Below are positions 1 through 12,700 of a stretch of DNA of 64,000 nt, one piece after another (the first letter of the stretch is position 1; the number at the start of each line of letters is the position of its first letter). The stretch covers positions 1,178,001 through 1,242,000 of the forward strand of contig NW_026946672.1 of the NCBI RefSeq assembly GCF_035222485.1, written 5' to 3'. Below the pieces are notes generated by a model. The model made no database searches. It saw only the letters and a list, made by a program, of their open reading frames with translations, and was not told the origin of the DNA. The translations under genes and the position numbers were made by a program. The DNA comes from Podospora pseudoanserina (Eukaryota > Ascomycota > Sordariomycetes > Sordariales > Podosporaceae).

Positions 1-251
1 CGAGTGCTCCTTCGGCAACTACCAAAACAAGTGCGTCGTCTGCGGCGGCGAGGGCATCTCGGACGCCTTCTACTGCTTCGAGTGCACCCGCCTCGAAAAG
101 GACCGGGACGGGTGCCCAAAGATTATCAACCTGGGGAGTTCGAGGACTGATGTACGTTTCCCCCCTTACGCTCTATATATGGCGGCATGGATACTAATGT
201 CTTTGTCAACAGCTGTTTTACCAAAAGAAAACGAATCGGACGGGGTTCTAG
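1..251 (+). CDS. RDS3: PHF5A/Rds3 splicing factor, C-terminal part (5' end outside window)
   Basis: This is the C-terminal half of the small zinc-knuckle protein PHF5A (yeast Rds3), a subunit of the SF3b complex of the U2 snRNP that helps recognise the branch point in the nucleus. Exon sequence runs from base 1 to 151 and from 213 to 251, with a 61-nt intron (152-212) that has a GTACGT donor, a TACTAAT branch site and a CAG acceptor. The translated part shows the paired Cys motifs of the family ([25 protein letters not shown]) and the conserved stretch INLGSSRTD. The last exon then gives [12 protein letters not shown], close to the usual family ending. Reading begins in frame at base 2. Without splicing, the frame would read through to an unrelated tail. 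The identification is strong because the protein is extremely conserved in eukaryotes. Confidence 0.93.
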
Positions 252-783
252 TAGGGTGGTGCCCTGGGCTGGGCGGTTTTGTTTTTTGATACTACCATGC
301 ATGATATTTTGCGTTGCGGTGAGGATTGATGTCATCTAGATGTGGCTTCAAGGAGCGGAGAAGAAGAGCATAGAAACGGCGTTCATGGCGTTTGGGAGCA
401 AAGAGAAAAAAGAAACGGACATTTGTCATTATATACCCCTTGCGAGCGTGGGAGGACATATATTCTGTCATGAATAAACACACTGCAGATTTCAAGTCCA
501 ATGAGTACCCAAGTGGAATACTTTTGTTCTTTTTGTCTTCTCTCTGCGCTATACTAGTCTTATACTGGAAACTGATATTATTCTTCTCTTTTCTCATCTC
601 CATCATGATGATGCAACAAGTCTTGCGAAAATACAACGTGCATAACAAGGAAAACAAATTAAGTGGGTAAAAACAAGACCGGAAGAGAGCGCCCCAGCTC
701 GCGATGCAAAGAAGAATCACAACACAACATGATATACAGCCCACAACCCATTAACGGGATACAGCCACATGCCCGCAAGTCAC

Positions 784-2341
784 TCAGATATAGCTGACCT
801 TGGTCCCCATCCCCGCCGTGGCAGCCACCTTCCCCCAAGCAACCCCCACCAGCCTCATCACCCTCTCCCTCGTCCTCTTCCTCCCAAACACAACCACCAA
901 CCCAATAATAAACGCCAAAAACCTATACATCGCAAACGGGTTCATCTGCCACGCCTTGGCAAACTGATCCACCACCCCCTTCAAATTCCCCAACACCACC
1001 GTCGCCCTACTGGCCAACGTCATGGTCCCCTCACTATCCCTCCTCGCCTTCCCCCCCGAAGGACCCCCCACCGGCATCTTCGCCCCCGCACCACCCCCCT
1101 TCTTGATACTACTAGGCGGCACCTTTGCCAACCCCCCCTTCCTCTTCTTCACCCCACCACCACCACTACTCGTACTACTGCCCCCATCATCCAGCCCAAA
1201 ATCCCCCTCCGTCACCCCGCCCTTCCCCTTTGTCTTGCTCTTCCCCGCAATCCTCTCCTTCCTCTCCTTCTCCTCCCTCTCCCTCCTCACCCTCTCCTCC
1301 TCAAGCCTCTTCCTTTCCCTCTCCTCATTCTCCGCCCTCAACCTCCTCGCCTCCTCAATATCCCTCTTGATCCTCTCCTCATTCTCCTTCCTCTTCAGCT
1401 CCTCAATTCTCTCAAACTCCTTTTGCTCCTCCTGCAGACTGTCAAGCGCCTGCAGGAACGCCTCGCGACGCTCCTCGTCCAGGACGGGGGAGACAGAGAT
1501 GAATTCCTTGGCGTAGACCCACTCCTGGTTGCGCGGGAGGACGTGCAGGGTGTATAGTTCCAAAAGTTTGAGGCGGGAGGCCAAATCCCGCGGGGTGTCG
1601 GTGCCGTTGCCTCCATTGCGGGAGATGACGCTGTTGGAGCGCTCGCGGAGGTGGGGAGGACGGGAGCTGGACCGGGAGAAGTCTGCCGATGTGGGAAGGG
1701 GGGAAGGGGGAGAGGAGAGGTAGTTTTCTAGGCGGGTTTGGGTGTGGGTTTGGGTTTTGGCGTGGGCTAGGAGGAGGGTTGCTCTGCATTGGGGTGGTTA
1801 GTTATTCGTCGGGAGCGAAGAGAGAGGGGGCATACAAGTTGATTACCACATCAGCATCAACATCGCCTTCTACCCCGTGATAACCATTCTTTACCACCTC
1901 CTCCCAAATCTCCCCATCCTTGACTTTGTGGCACAAGGCGCGCCACTCGGCCGTCCCAAAGGCGGCTTTACCCTCTTCGGAATCGAGCTCGAGGATCGCG
2001 TTGAGGATGGTCAGGTACAAGGACCATACTTTGATGCGGGAAGACCGGGAAGCTTTCGCTGCCGGGGCTGGGTCGAAGGGGCTGTTGGGGTCGTTTTCGG
2101 TTTGGGGGACGGGGGAGACCAGAGGGAGAACGGTGGAGAGGGCTTCTGGCAGACGACGCGTGAGGAAGAGAGTAGAGGCTTGTCGGTAGGTCTTTGTGAT
2201 GTGCGAGGAGGAAGAGGTGGGCCGGGGGGAGTTCATGGACGAGGAAAGGGAGGAGATGCTTGAGGTCATGAGGTTGGTGCCGTTGCTGTTGCCGTTGGGC
2301 TCGGAGCTGACAACAGATGACCGGTTGGAGGAGGGCGCCAT
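784..2341 (-). CDS. PEX26: Peroxin Pex26-like tail-anchored peroxisomal protein
   Basis: Probable filamentous-fungal Pex26, which anchors the Pex1/Pex6 AAA ATPases to the peroxisome so that the import receptor Pex5 can be recycled. The model has two exons, 1836-2341 and 784-1783, with a 52-nt intron (1784-1835; GTATGC donor, ATAACTAAC branch, CAG acceptor), giving 501 residues. The N-terminus is Ser-rich and is followed by a helical region (about residues 50-180). A highly charged coiled coil full of Glu/Arg comes next, then a low-complexity Gly/Ser/Lys linker. A single hydrophobic segment at about residues 453-469 ([14 protein letters not shown]) is followed by basic residues, the topology of a tail anchor. 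The family call rests on this architecture and on partial sequence resemblance. Another peroxisomal or ER tail-anchored protein remains possible. Confidence 0.68.
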
Positions 2342-4492
2342 GGTGGGAAACTGCGCGCGGGTGTGTTGTGCAGAGTTGTCAAAGTGTCAAAATGTGTGTG
2401 TGTGTGTGTGTGTATCGCGACCACAGTAAAGTGTCGTCGAATTGGGAGGTTGGGGGCTGAGGATGGACCTGAACCAGGTTATCAAAAACACGCGCTGTGG
2501 CTGGCTGAGGTGGGCGAGGGCAGTCCAGCAACGGTGGTAGGTGGTGTGTGAATTGACTTTTTGGCTGTTTTTAGTGCAGACTGGAGGCCATCGTGGTGTT
2601 TCTTCAGACGTTTTCTGATCTCTGTCCGCCCAGTCCAGCGCAAGCGGAGAAGCAGGAACATGTGCCCCCGGTGAACCTGCGGGTGGTGGTGGTTCAAAGC
2701 CGTGCGCTCCGTAATTTGCAATTGGCCGGGCTTCCTTTCTGGTGCTGGTCCCCCCCCGAGCCTCGGCTATCGGTGTGCAGCTTGGCCTGTGTCTTTTGTT
2801 GGCCGCGTCGCATCAAGAGCAACAATTAATTGGTGGGGAAGCCTGTTCGCTGGTTGCGGTAGAAAGCGACTTGGGTCTCCCAGCAAAAATGGCATGATGG
2901 AGCAAGTCTCGTGCTATCTTGCCTGAACCTCCAGATGTTAGTTCTGCTCGCTTCAGCACGTGCAAGATGCTCGACATCATCACCAGACCCTAAGAAGTGT
3001 TAAGCTTCGCATTAAGCTAATCTGCAGGCCCGTCATTGCCATCGTGGCCATATCTCTATGGTCATGGCCGTTTTATAACAGTCGACGGGAACATTGCGTC
3101 TTCTTGGTTTGCAGGTGGGAAGTGGGATGGGTAGACCTTGAAGGGGAAGAACAGGCGGGTCATCTCCTCCGGGGATGTCACCAGACGACAAGCGGTGTGC
3201 CATGCGGCAGTTCTTTGTCAGTTCATGATGGGTTTTTTTATCAAAAGCAACGTGAAGAACATGTCAAGATGACTGTAAATTCTCGTCACTTCCGGGAGCC
3301 CTTTACCTTCACTCCTTTGAGTTATGTTTAACCGTCCAAGATATTCTGTTACATAGACTTCAAAGTCATTATTTTCATCTGATCTCAAGAATTTTAGCCC
3401 CGCAACCGAGATCCGGGGAACGGTGGTGGATCCGGAGTGCCAAGATCAAATTCTCGGACGACATTTGCCGTGTTTCTAGGCCAATGGATCCGGGGCCGAG
3501 TTTCTATTTTCTTTCCCCGAGCCTCAGGGGGATCGGGCACTTTTCATCTGTGAAGAGCTGTATCCTGGGCACAATACTCAAAATTAACGTCAAATAAGAG
3601 AGAAAGGCTGTTCAAACAGACCCCAAGTACACCAAGAACAAGGTGGTTGGGTTACACACCTCATCTCCTATTCTTTAAGTGAGTGTTTTAATTTCCTTCT
3701 GAGTCCAAACTGGGAACAGCGTCTGTATTACAAGCTGATGAGTATGAAAAGGCGAACGAATGTACTCAACGAATGGAAGTGCTGAAGGTGGCTAGATATA
3801 CATGAGGCCTGTCAAAAGCATGGTGGTAAGCAAAGCAGAGAAAGGGAAGAACAGAGGTAATGGAACAAGGTTGCTAAGCTTCCGCAAGCATTTGAACAAA
3901 TACGGGAAACCTCTCCCACCTACAAGCAACACATGCCGCCATGTGTCAAGGCTGCTCCTTCCCCCAATCCCCAACACCATCGCTCCTTCCCTCACTGCCC
4001 TCACTCGCTCCTTCCCTTCCCGGGAACATAAGTTCCCTTTCCAAGATAGCATTTCCAACCAGGGACGCCTGGGGAGGGGCAAATGGCTAAGTGGTATTAG
4101 GAGATGCCCGAAACAGTTGCAGATCCAGGAGCCTAACAAAACATTTGGCGTCGAAGTGAACCCCGAGTTCGAACCAATCACATGGCGTCAAAGTCTTTTG
4201 ACTTTTTTGTAGATTTTTTTCCGCAAAAGTAAACAATAGCCCGTTTCCACGTCTCTTTCTTTTTGTAACCACTTTACATTTTTATTACGACTTCCTTCTC
4301 GCCGACTGCCTTCTCGTCTACTGTTGTCTTGTGACTATTTCCCAATATGTTCATACCCATCGTTGAGCCATCACCACCATCACACAACAACAACAAGCTG
4401 CAACGATGATGAGCGAGCAGGAACGGAGCAGGCATCTCGAGTCCTAGCAAAGAACACGATCATGTATATTATTATACCAACAAACCCCCTCC
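2342..4492. other. Intergenic region, about 2.2 kb, no gene supported
   Basis: This lies between the start codon of the Pex26-like gene and the stop codon of the Zn2Cys6 regulator. It should contain the promoter of the first and the 3' end of the second. It holds a (TG)10 microsatellite at 2393-2412, just upstream of the Pex26 start. Open frames here are short, lack recognisable domains and have no plausible splice partners. Confidence 0.6.
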
Positions 4493-6776
4493 TCAAGTCG
4501 GTCCCATAGGCCCCATAAACGCTGGCGAAGTAGACGTATTCGTGAAGCTCCAATCAAAATCATCCATAAACACACTCCAGTCAAACCGTTGAAACGGATC
4601 CGCCAGTCCCAAATCCGCATTTGCCGTTGGTCTCGGTCCTTCATCTATTCAAACACCCTCGGTTAGCCTCTCCTCATATTGTTCTTCTGTTTTCTGTCGT
4701 CCAAACTCACCAACCCTCTCAACCCCTCCCACATTCACATTGTTATTTTCCACCTTCTCCCCCCCATCCTCACCCCCTTCCGTCCCCCCAGGCCCAATCA
4801 CCCCCCTCCCATTATCCCTCGCATCCTCCACATCCCTCTTCCACCTCCTCAAGCAATCAAACGTCAAGCTCGCCCCCAGACGATGTGTATACACGCTCAC
4901 CCCCGTCCTACACCAGTGATTCGACCTTTTTCTCATCTCCCAGTAACTTTCCAGCATGCTCGCACATCTCACATGCAAGTCCCCTTCTTGCACAGAACAT
5001 ATCCTCAGCGCTCTAATCGCTTCCTTGATCAGCGCGTCAACAGTGTCTGCCTGAAACCCCTTGGTATAAGAAGCCAAATGAACCCTCATCACCACGCAGA
5101 TCGCCGACAAAAGAGTCCGAAACACAAAGTGAGGAGCGTAGTGCAGAAAGGCTGTTTCCCGGTGTAGTCTTGAGGCCGCTTGGTGGATAAGGGATTCGGC
5201 CGTGGTGTAGCATTTGATGAGGTTCCTTTTGAGGAGCTCGGGGCTGTAGCCGGGCAAAGGCATGAAGTAATAAGTTTGGATCTCGAGGAGGGTAGACAAA
5301 AGGGTGAAATGGTCGAGGTCTGTTACCTGTTAGCTTTGTGTCGTTGACACCGCCACATACAGCGAAAACTGTGTACCTGAGTTGTCTGGATACAACAGCC
5401 TCTGAACCTTGGTGTACTCCTCCTCCATGTACGCCACCAAGTGATGGCTCACCCCCTGAGCTTCCTCCAGCGAAGCACACATGGTCCTGCTCACCCGGTT
5501 CGCAAACCGCGCTGTTTCCAAATGCAGGTAAAAATACCTGGGTAGTGGAAACTGACTGCTGCGATCGAGCAACTGGTCAACTGTCTTGTTAAACAATGAA
5601 CTAGCTGATGGGCAGCCCATGTATGCCGACACCCGATGAGAGATGATGGCACATCCCGCCCAAGTAAAAGTAGCCTCTTCGTCTGTCGTGTCATTCACCT
5701 CGGTGGCATGCTTGAACTCCGAATGGGTTCCCCTGCCGGTATGAAGCCCCATCAAGAAGGACGAGTTCATGGCTATCCCTGCAAAGATCATTGATGGATC
5801 AGACAAAAACCTGATTGTGGGAAAGGGCCATGTTGCTAGTAGCAAGACAGCGTTGATGACTGATAGATCTAGTGGCGGTTGTGAGATGGCGCTCCATATT
5901 TGTGGCAGTAGGGAGTCGATCAGAAACTGAAAGGCGGTGTCGTCCCGGGAGAACCGGCGGCAAGCGGTCATGATGATGGCCCAAAAGAGGACCTGCCCTC
6001 GTCGGTAGCATGCATTTGGGTCTTTGGTGCGAACTATTGGGAGGTAGGGGTGGAAGTGCTCAAAGTACTTTTCAAAGTAGTAGTCTATGTCTTCCCCTGA
6101 AAAGACTCGAGACCCGAGTGCCCTTGGCTCGGCAGGGTGCTGAGTGTGGCAAGTTGTCGACGGGACATTGCTACCTGCTGGTGTAAGTGGTGGTGGTACA
6201 ACAGCATTTTCGCTAGAGGCTGAGCAGAGCCTGGGCCGGCCGAAGACGGTGCTGCTACTGGCGTTACTGGCACTGATACTGGTGGTTGACAGAGACGGTA
6301 TATAGCTGGGCTCGGTGGAAATAGACTGGGCTCGTAGGTGGAGATGGGAGGGTTGGTGATGCTGGTGAAGATCAAGAATTGGGCGAGGAGCTACCACGGC
6401 GTCCTTGATATTCTGCACTTCAGCAGCCAGTTCTTCCAGTTTACTGTGTGAGTGAATGCCGATGGTTAGTCTTGGATACTAAGCTGAGTCGAAATTCATG
6501 TTACCTCCTCCTCGACGTCCGCTTATGACTTTTATCCACCACGCATTGGAGCTCGAGCTTGGAGCATCGTAGACATGGCTGGCCCGAGGCAGAGCTGGCA
6601 TTACAGCGCACTTTGGCATCCCGGCACCGCACACAGGCGGTATTGCGTCTTATGCGTGCGTGTTCAGTGATCTCACTTGGGCGTGTCGGTCCCGGAATGT
6701 CTCGGGTGTTTTCGGGAAACCGAGGCTGGGATGGTTCGACCGGAGAGCATCTGCTGGTGTTCTCTTGCTGTGCCAT
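4493..6776 (-). CDS. Zn2Cys6 fungal-specific transcription factor
   Basis: A nuclear DNA-binding regulator of the Gal4 type. The four-exon model is 6505-6776, 5377-6443, 4711-5319 and 4493-4644, with introns of 61, 57 and 66 nt, all GT..AG. The 2100-nt CDS encodes 699 residues. The binuclear cluster is exact: C48-x2-C51-x6-C58-x9-C68-x2-C71-x6-C78. It is followed by a basic linker and a short helical dimerisation stretch (SKLEELAAEVQNIKD) that starts across the first splice junction. The middle carries the fungal-specific regulatory region, which begins about residue 140 with the EDIDYYFEKYFEHFHPYLPIV segment shortened here to its core FEHFHPYLP. The C-terminus is an acidic/aromatic patch (DWSVFMDDFDWSF) typical of activation domains in these proteins. 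The start is the ATG at 6776; an upstream in-frame ATG is less likely because the family usually starts close to the cluster. The zinc-cluster spacing and linker resemble the PrtT/Leu3/War1 group, but the target genes cannot be told from sequence. Confidence 0.93.
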
Positions 6777-9700
6777 GATGGCGAATAATCTGGGGTAGCA
6801 CACAGCGGTGGTGGTGTTTCCGTCGATTCAAGGAGGTGAGGTTACTGGAGACAGCAGAAACACATCTCGCCATCCCATGATTGAAAACCAAAAGGGCCCT
6901 GGCATTGTCAACAGCAACATCCTCGTGATGAGGAGGCAACAGCGTCTGAAAGCGCGCGAGATCTCGAAGCAATTGCGTGCACCCGCCTACAGCGAACTCG
7001 GCGCCAGATGCATACTAGTCCGCCCGGGTCTCTTTGGCAGTTGCACCCTGCCGTAGCCCGAAGCGGTAGGAAGCATGCACCCCCCCATTCCGTCTTCTGG
7101 CCGGTGCCACTTGCCGGACAGCATCCGATCTTCTGAGGTTATATAAGGTAGGTAGACTGCCCCATCTTCCACGTAGGTATATATAAAACTCTCTGGCCAT
7201 TTCCTCTTTGCTATCAGACCTACAAAAAGCAAGTCTTTGAAGAAGAAAGCTCCTCGTAGGGCAGACATCTTCAACGGTTAGCGGAGTTCGCCCGTCCCCT
7301 AGCGGCTCCCCCACCCGCTACCTAAGCTTAACGGCAAGTGGGGTGCAGATGCCAAGCCATCATGTCTCTGTGTAAGTCGGTCACTTCAGTCCAGTGAAAG
7401 CCCTCTTCCGTTGCAACGGGCGGGCAAAACAACCCGACTCGGGGGACTAGTTCGCTGACGAAAGCCTCATGGACCAATTAATCTCACTGTAAAGGGTCTT
7501 ATCTCCGTGGTGGTGGTGCTCAGGGTCTAACGACACAATGCATATCTACGACAAAGGACCCTCTTTATCAAACAACCACGGTCTTGGATGGCGTTATCCA
7601 GGCTAACCCAAACAATTGTTAAACGGCCGGTATACCCTCTCACATTTGTAATCAATCTTATCTGATTTCATGACAGGTCCTACATCTCATAACACAGCCA
7701 CAATCAGGTCGATGAAGGAGGACTTAAGAAGACACCTCAATAGCGGTTTCGGAGGGGTTCTTGGGTTGGAGATGAACATGTGAAGTAAGACAGCGGCTTA
7801 CCAAAGACTATTCGTATTATCATCCAAGCATTCAGTCTCATAGTTTCGAATCTTGTCAGAAAGCGACATCTCATTTATGGACTCATTCAACGTCTTCTTA
7901 TATACTTTAAGCAAATAATCTTGATCGCAAATACAAGAAACTAAGTGGCCAAAGATCACAAGTGAGATATGCAGTTCGCATTTTGACGAAGATAAATACA
8001 AATACTACGAAGGAAGTGTCTTACGGTTCATTATATGCTTATGCTCAAGATAGCAGAGTCTCACAACAAAGCCCCGTAGCATCGTCATCAACGTTGGCTT
8101 CTACAAGCCCGGTTTATGACCGTGGGCTCCGAATTGTGTTGATTGTATTGTCTTCCCAGGCTTCAGCCGATTGTCTAGATCTATATCAAGGGATGCTCGG
8201 ACGCTAGGCTGATACAACTTAGAGGAAAGACCCTTGATAAAGCCCGCGTCCTAGGAGAAACATACAGTGACAGCGGAAGGACATCGTGGCTGCAACCTGT
8301 TGTCCCTTGCAGGGCTTTCATGTACTCTCCCAACAGCAACTTTTGATCTTCTGATACAGCATGTCTACGAGTGAAGTATAAATAAAGTATCAAAGCCATT
8401 GTCTTTCTCTGATAGATATGCAACCTCTCCCAATCATCGCATCCAGGCAGCTACATGTAGGCCTCATCAACCAACAGTCCTCGTACTACTCTCATGATCA
8501 CATCTGCAACTCATGGTCCTCAAGAGGCCTCTCACTGAACTACATCTATACACACCTCCTAGCCCCTTCTAGAAGCCCTTACCGATCATCCTAGTGCCAT
8601 CACAATCTCTTGCTCAGATCACGGGAGCAACCTTCATCACTTTTTCCTCCGTGGTGCCTCCCGTAGTCCTATCCACACCTCGGATCACCACACGGACACT
8701 TTTCCCTCTTCCAGCCCACCCCTTAATCTCTATCCGTCGCCCTTAGCTTCAACAAGCCTTCTTGACAATCCACCTCCCCACCAACAATGCCCATCGATGA
8801 TGTGATCTCCGCCCTCTTTTCTCTCCCCACTGTTTCCAACCTCCTCATCCTGATGAATCCACAAGCCTAACAACGCACAACCCCTGCCAAGAATCAACCG
8901 TTCTTTTCAGCCTCGGAAATTGAGCCGAAAGAAGCATTCTGTTCAAGCGCTACTCTTTTTAGCGTGGACGTGTTGCTGACTTGCGCTAATCCGTAAAGAT
9001 ATGGTCAGCTTCATGCGTTTCTTTTGACTTGTACAAAGTCAATGCTGGCAAAAAAAAAAAGACATGGATGAGGCATTGACAATGAGGGAAATCTTCTCCC
9101 ATCTTTGCCATGTGCTTCCATGCAGGCTGATTTTGAGATTCATGCGTGCTTTTTTGCCATTCTTGGGTGGCAACAACGGAGGAACTTTGTCAAGTTGGGT
9201 ACCGTCAACGGCATCGGTATATCGGAGCATCAAGTTACAGCAACGACGACCGAGTCTAGACTCCCTCGCCCGGCCTCATCGGCGCTCCGGGGAGGCGGAT
9301 ATCGCCGGTTTCTTGTCAACCATCGTCACCAACGGTCCGAGCGGTCTGATGACACCACGGTCTTCCCTGTGGGAAATCCTACCTGTCGAATGAAGCCTGG
9401 GGATTTCCCTCCAGGGTCTCTACTACCTGTCCCCCTTCTTCTTTTGGGCGGCTTCAAGTTTCAGATGTTGGTAGATCGTAGAGTTCATCCAGCCCTGCCG
9501 AGGAATGGGGCACAAGTAAACACCTTCCAACAAGGTGATCCCAACAAGCTTGTCCCAGGAAGAGATGCTCCCGTGATCGTAGAAAAACCAGAACAAAATT
9601 CTCAACCCATCTTTCGCCTCCCCCGTGTAGACGTCTCCTTCCTCATGATGTCAGTCCTCGCCATAGTATCCTGACAGCCCTTTCATCATCCGATACCATG

Positions 9701-12700
9701 ACTACACCGACCCCCCCCCCCCTCATCAACAATGCCCTCCCTCCTGCTGTCAAGTTTCGAAATGTTCTTCTCCCGCCCGCCGCCGCCGCCGCCGCCGAAT
9801 GGTGGAGTGCTCCGCTCTTCTTTTCGAACCCCGGGTGATCCCAGCTTCTTGTCATCCGTGCCAACCCTCCCACCCCTGCTCCATGTGTATACCCCCGGCT
9901 GCCCAGAAGCGGACGTACCTACCAGGTGCAAAATGCTACGCTTTGAACATCATCAACCAAAATTTTGCGCACGGTGTTCAGGTACGCGCGCCCGAATGCT
10001 CCTTCATACATGTGAGCACACTGCTGCGGGTTCCCGAGGGGTCGGAATAGGGGCTCGCGCGGCGGACGGGTGGACGGACGCGTTCAGAAGGTGTTCCTTT
10101 TCAGCGGGGAAGGCCAGCCAAGAAAGGGGGAAAAGGCAGAAGAGAAAAGAAGAAGAAGCTGAACTTGAACCAAGACCGTCTCATCACGGGGTCATATGTC
10201 ACGAGGAGTGATGTGGTCACGTCTCCGATGCCGAATGCGAAGAAGTTTGTTGGCAGCAACAGCAGATCGGGTTGATGGATACGGAGTATGACCACCACCG
10301 CGCGCCCGACCTAACCGGCGAAAAGAAACAAACAAGGAGCCCCGGTGAAAGATCTACCGTCGTAGTAGGTTGCTGGCCATCGCGAGAAAAGAAAGATGCC
10401 TCCTGAATCGTGAATGTCGCAGCCCTGTGAGACGAGTGCAACCTCTCCTCAACTGCCGTTTCTTCCGTTTTCGTCTTTGATCATGACACCCAGCCTCCCC
10501 GAGTTGGCGATAGCTAGCAAAAAGGCTATCAGCCGACCCGTAGTTGAACTCCTCGCCAGTTGCTGTACCGAGATCGGGAATGTGATTTCCCAGCTTTGCC
10601 TTGCTTTCCCAATCTATCTCAAACCCGGCGAGAAACAACCTTAACCCAGGCAGGGCGTCATAGACAATAGTTTTCTGTCTCTTGAAACCCAGGCGTCAAG
10701 ACATCATTGATCTCTAATGTAAGCTTCCACCCTCCCTTCTGCTCAACAACAATCCTTTGTCTTTCATTTCCCTTCCTCTTCCCACTCATGATGTGGTGAC
10801 CATTGTACGAAACCCACAAGCCAGTCCAGACCAGAACGACCTTCCAGAAGAACCTCTGACAATCTCTTGGCCCTGTTTCATCTTATTCCCCCCTGCCAAC
10901 CCCTGACAAAAAGAGCGACCCACCAGCAGTCAACGGCGCTTGTTTCGAACAAGGTGCATCCACGCGAGGGGGAGGGGGGGGGGAGGTCCACAACGAAAAA
11001 CCTCCGCCAGACTGAATTGGGGAAGAATCCATTGTCTGTGAAGAAGACGACGACGACGAAGAAGAAGAAGAAGAAGAGGTCCGAGCAACAACATCCATCT
11101 CCACGCATCACCAGTTCAGCTTGTTGGAAGTGTTGATGATGAGAAGGTTACAATGTGATATGATGCGATACGCCGTTCCTGCGTAAGGTCACATTCAGCA
11201 CCCTCCCCCCCTTCTTCCCCGGCCTACAGATCCCCCGTACCAATGCGTTTAATGTTGCCTTTTTGTCTTTTCTCGCTGGTTCTCAGTACAACCCCTCCAT
11301 CGAAAACCAAGCGGTCAAGTCAACCTGCTCTGCCGAGGGCGACATTGACAATGACGACGAAGACAACCTGCATTCAGGAACACCAATCACACCCGCAGCT
11401 CATCAACAGCCGCTGGATTTGAATGTCAATGTTTCAGCAAGAAAACCCGTGCAACCTCAACCCCCCTTTTCTTGCTTTTGTGTTTCAGATCCCTCGCTTT
11501 CTCTCTCTTTGAGAAAATCCTCATATTCGGATGAACTGTGGTTGTTTTCTGGCGGGATGTTTCGACACTGAGGTTTGGACTCAACCCCGCCGACAAAACA
11601 TTACTGTTTTCCCCACACAACGCCCGAAAGACTCCGAGTTTGAAAGTCTTGTGTGTCTGTTGATAAGATAACCCCCCAAAGCTGAATGGGGAAAAGCATG
11701 GCGTATGCTGGGCCGTTCGCTCGCCTATTGTTAGCAACAACGGGCGGGAGCTGATGGCCGCTCTGCAAGACCGCCTACATTTCTCGCTCTTCCATAATCA
11801 CCCCCATCTCTCATCAGGCGCTGGATGGAGAAAACAGTCATCTCGTGGCTTCGCAAAAAGACAAGTTCCGAGGCTCGGCGGGTATGTAGGTACGCATGAG
11901 TGCACATAAGATCTCCTCCTGCATGGGAAAAAAAAGGAAAGGGGGGAGGAAGATCCATCCCACCATGGCTGTCCTGTACCTGCATAGCGCTCGGGAGGAG
12001 GCGGGAGGGCGCGGAAATCAGGAGTTGAGAGGTGGTGCACTTTTCACCAGTGTTCTTACCGCCCAGCCAGTGCAGTACCAGCCAAACCCGATGATGTCGT
12101 TTTGCTGTACGACCTGTGTCCATCACAGCGGGAAAAGGCAACCGCCCCACCTACCCAACCAAGTCCAGGTTTTTTGTGAGAAACTGAACGGCGGGATCTG
12201 AACAACTTTGATAGGTAGTTAGAAAAGGAAGCTGTGTTATGGGCACACACTCTCGGTCTGCGGCCAGTTCTCTCGACCTTGCCCTATTCTTGGCCACAAG
12301 GAACGAATCGACCAAGCAGGTCACAGCCCAGCAGGCCAGGCACAGCGGCACCGCCCACGCCAACGGGAAGACGGCCCAAAGGACGAAAGTTGTTGAACAA
12401 CACAACCGGAGAATTTCCAACCACTAGAGGGAGCTCCCGCTATTCTGAGGAGACCAATCACAAGCCTGAAGAGCTAGACAGCTCTAGGTCGATCAGCATC
12501 AGCGCGGGGAAAAAAAAGAACAAAAAGACCCAAGCGCGGGCCCCTCTCCTCCAACCGCTCAACACCTGGCTAATCAGCGGTTTTTGTCGCCAGCTGGCTG
12601 GCTGGCTGGCTAGATGACGAATGCTCTGTAGTGTAGGTAGGCATGACCATTGTTTATGCTTGAATCTTGTGGTGTGGTCCACTGGCAATTGCTAGGCTAG

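Noticed and set aside
769-1557. Long Pro/His/Leu-rich frame on the + strand
   Set aside because: It is the antisense shadow of the Pex26-like coiled coil; its composition reflects codon bias on the opposite strand.
4077-4190. tRNA-like sequence: an A-box match (TGGCTAAGTGG at 4084) followed by GTTCGAAC near 4165
   Set aside because: The bases seven before the A box do not pair with any suitable 3' sequence, and the T arm does not form a proper stem. I could not fold it into a tRNA, even allowing an intron.
3802-4212. 136-codon open frame (+)
   Set aside because: It overlaps an equally long frame on the other strand and has no recognisable domain, splice partner or family resemblance.
7798-8001. 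67-codon frame (-) in an AT-richer patch, briefly considered as a remnant of a fungal signalling protein
   Set aside because: The resemblance was only a vague impression and no adjacent exon could be joined in frame. It is not supportable.
9105-9674. 189-codon open frame (+) in the gene desert
   Set aside because: No family resemblance and no consistent hydrophobic or domain pattern. Frames of this length occur by chance in GC-rich DNA, and overlapping frames are of similar size.
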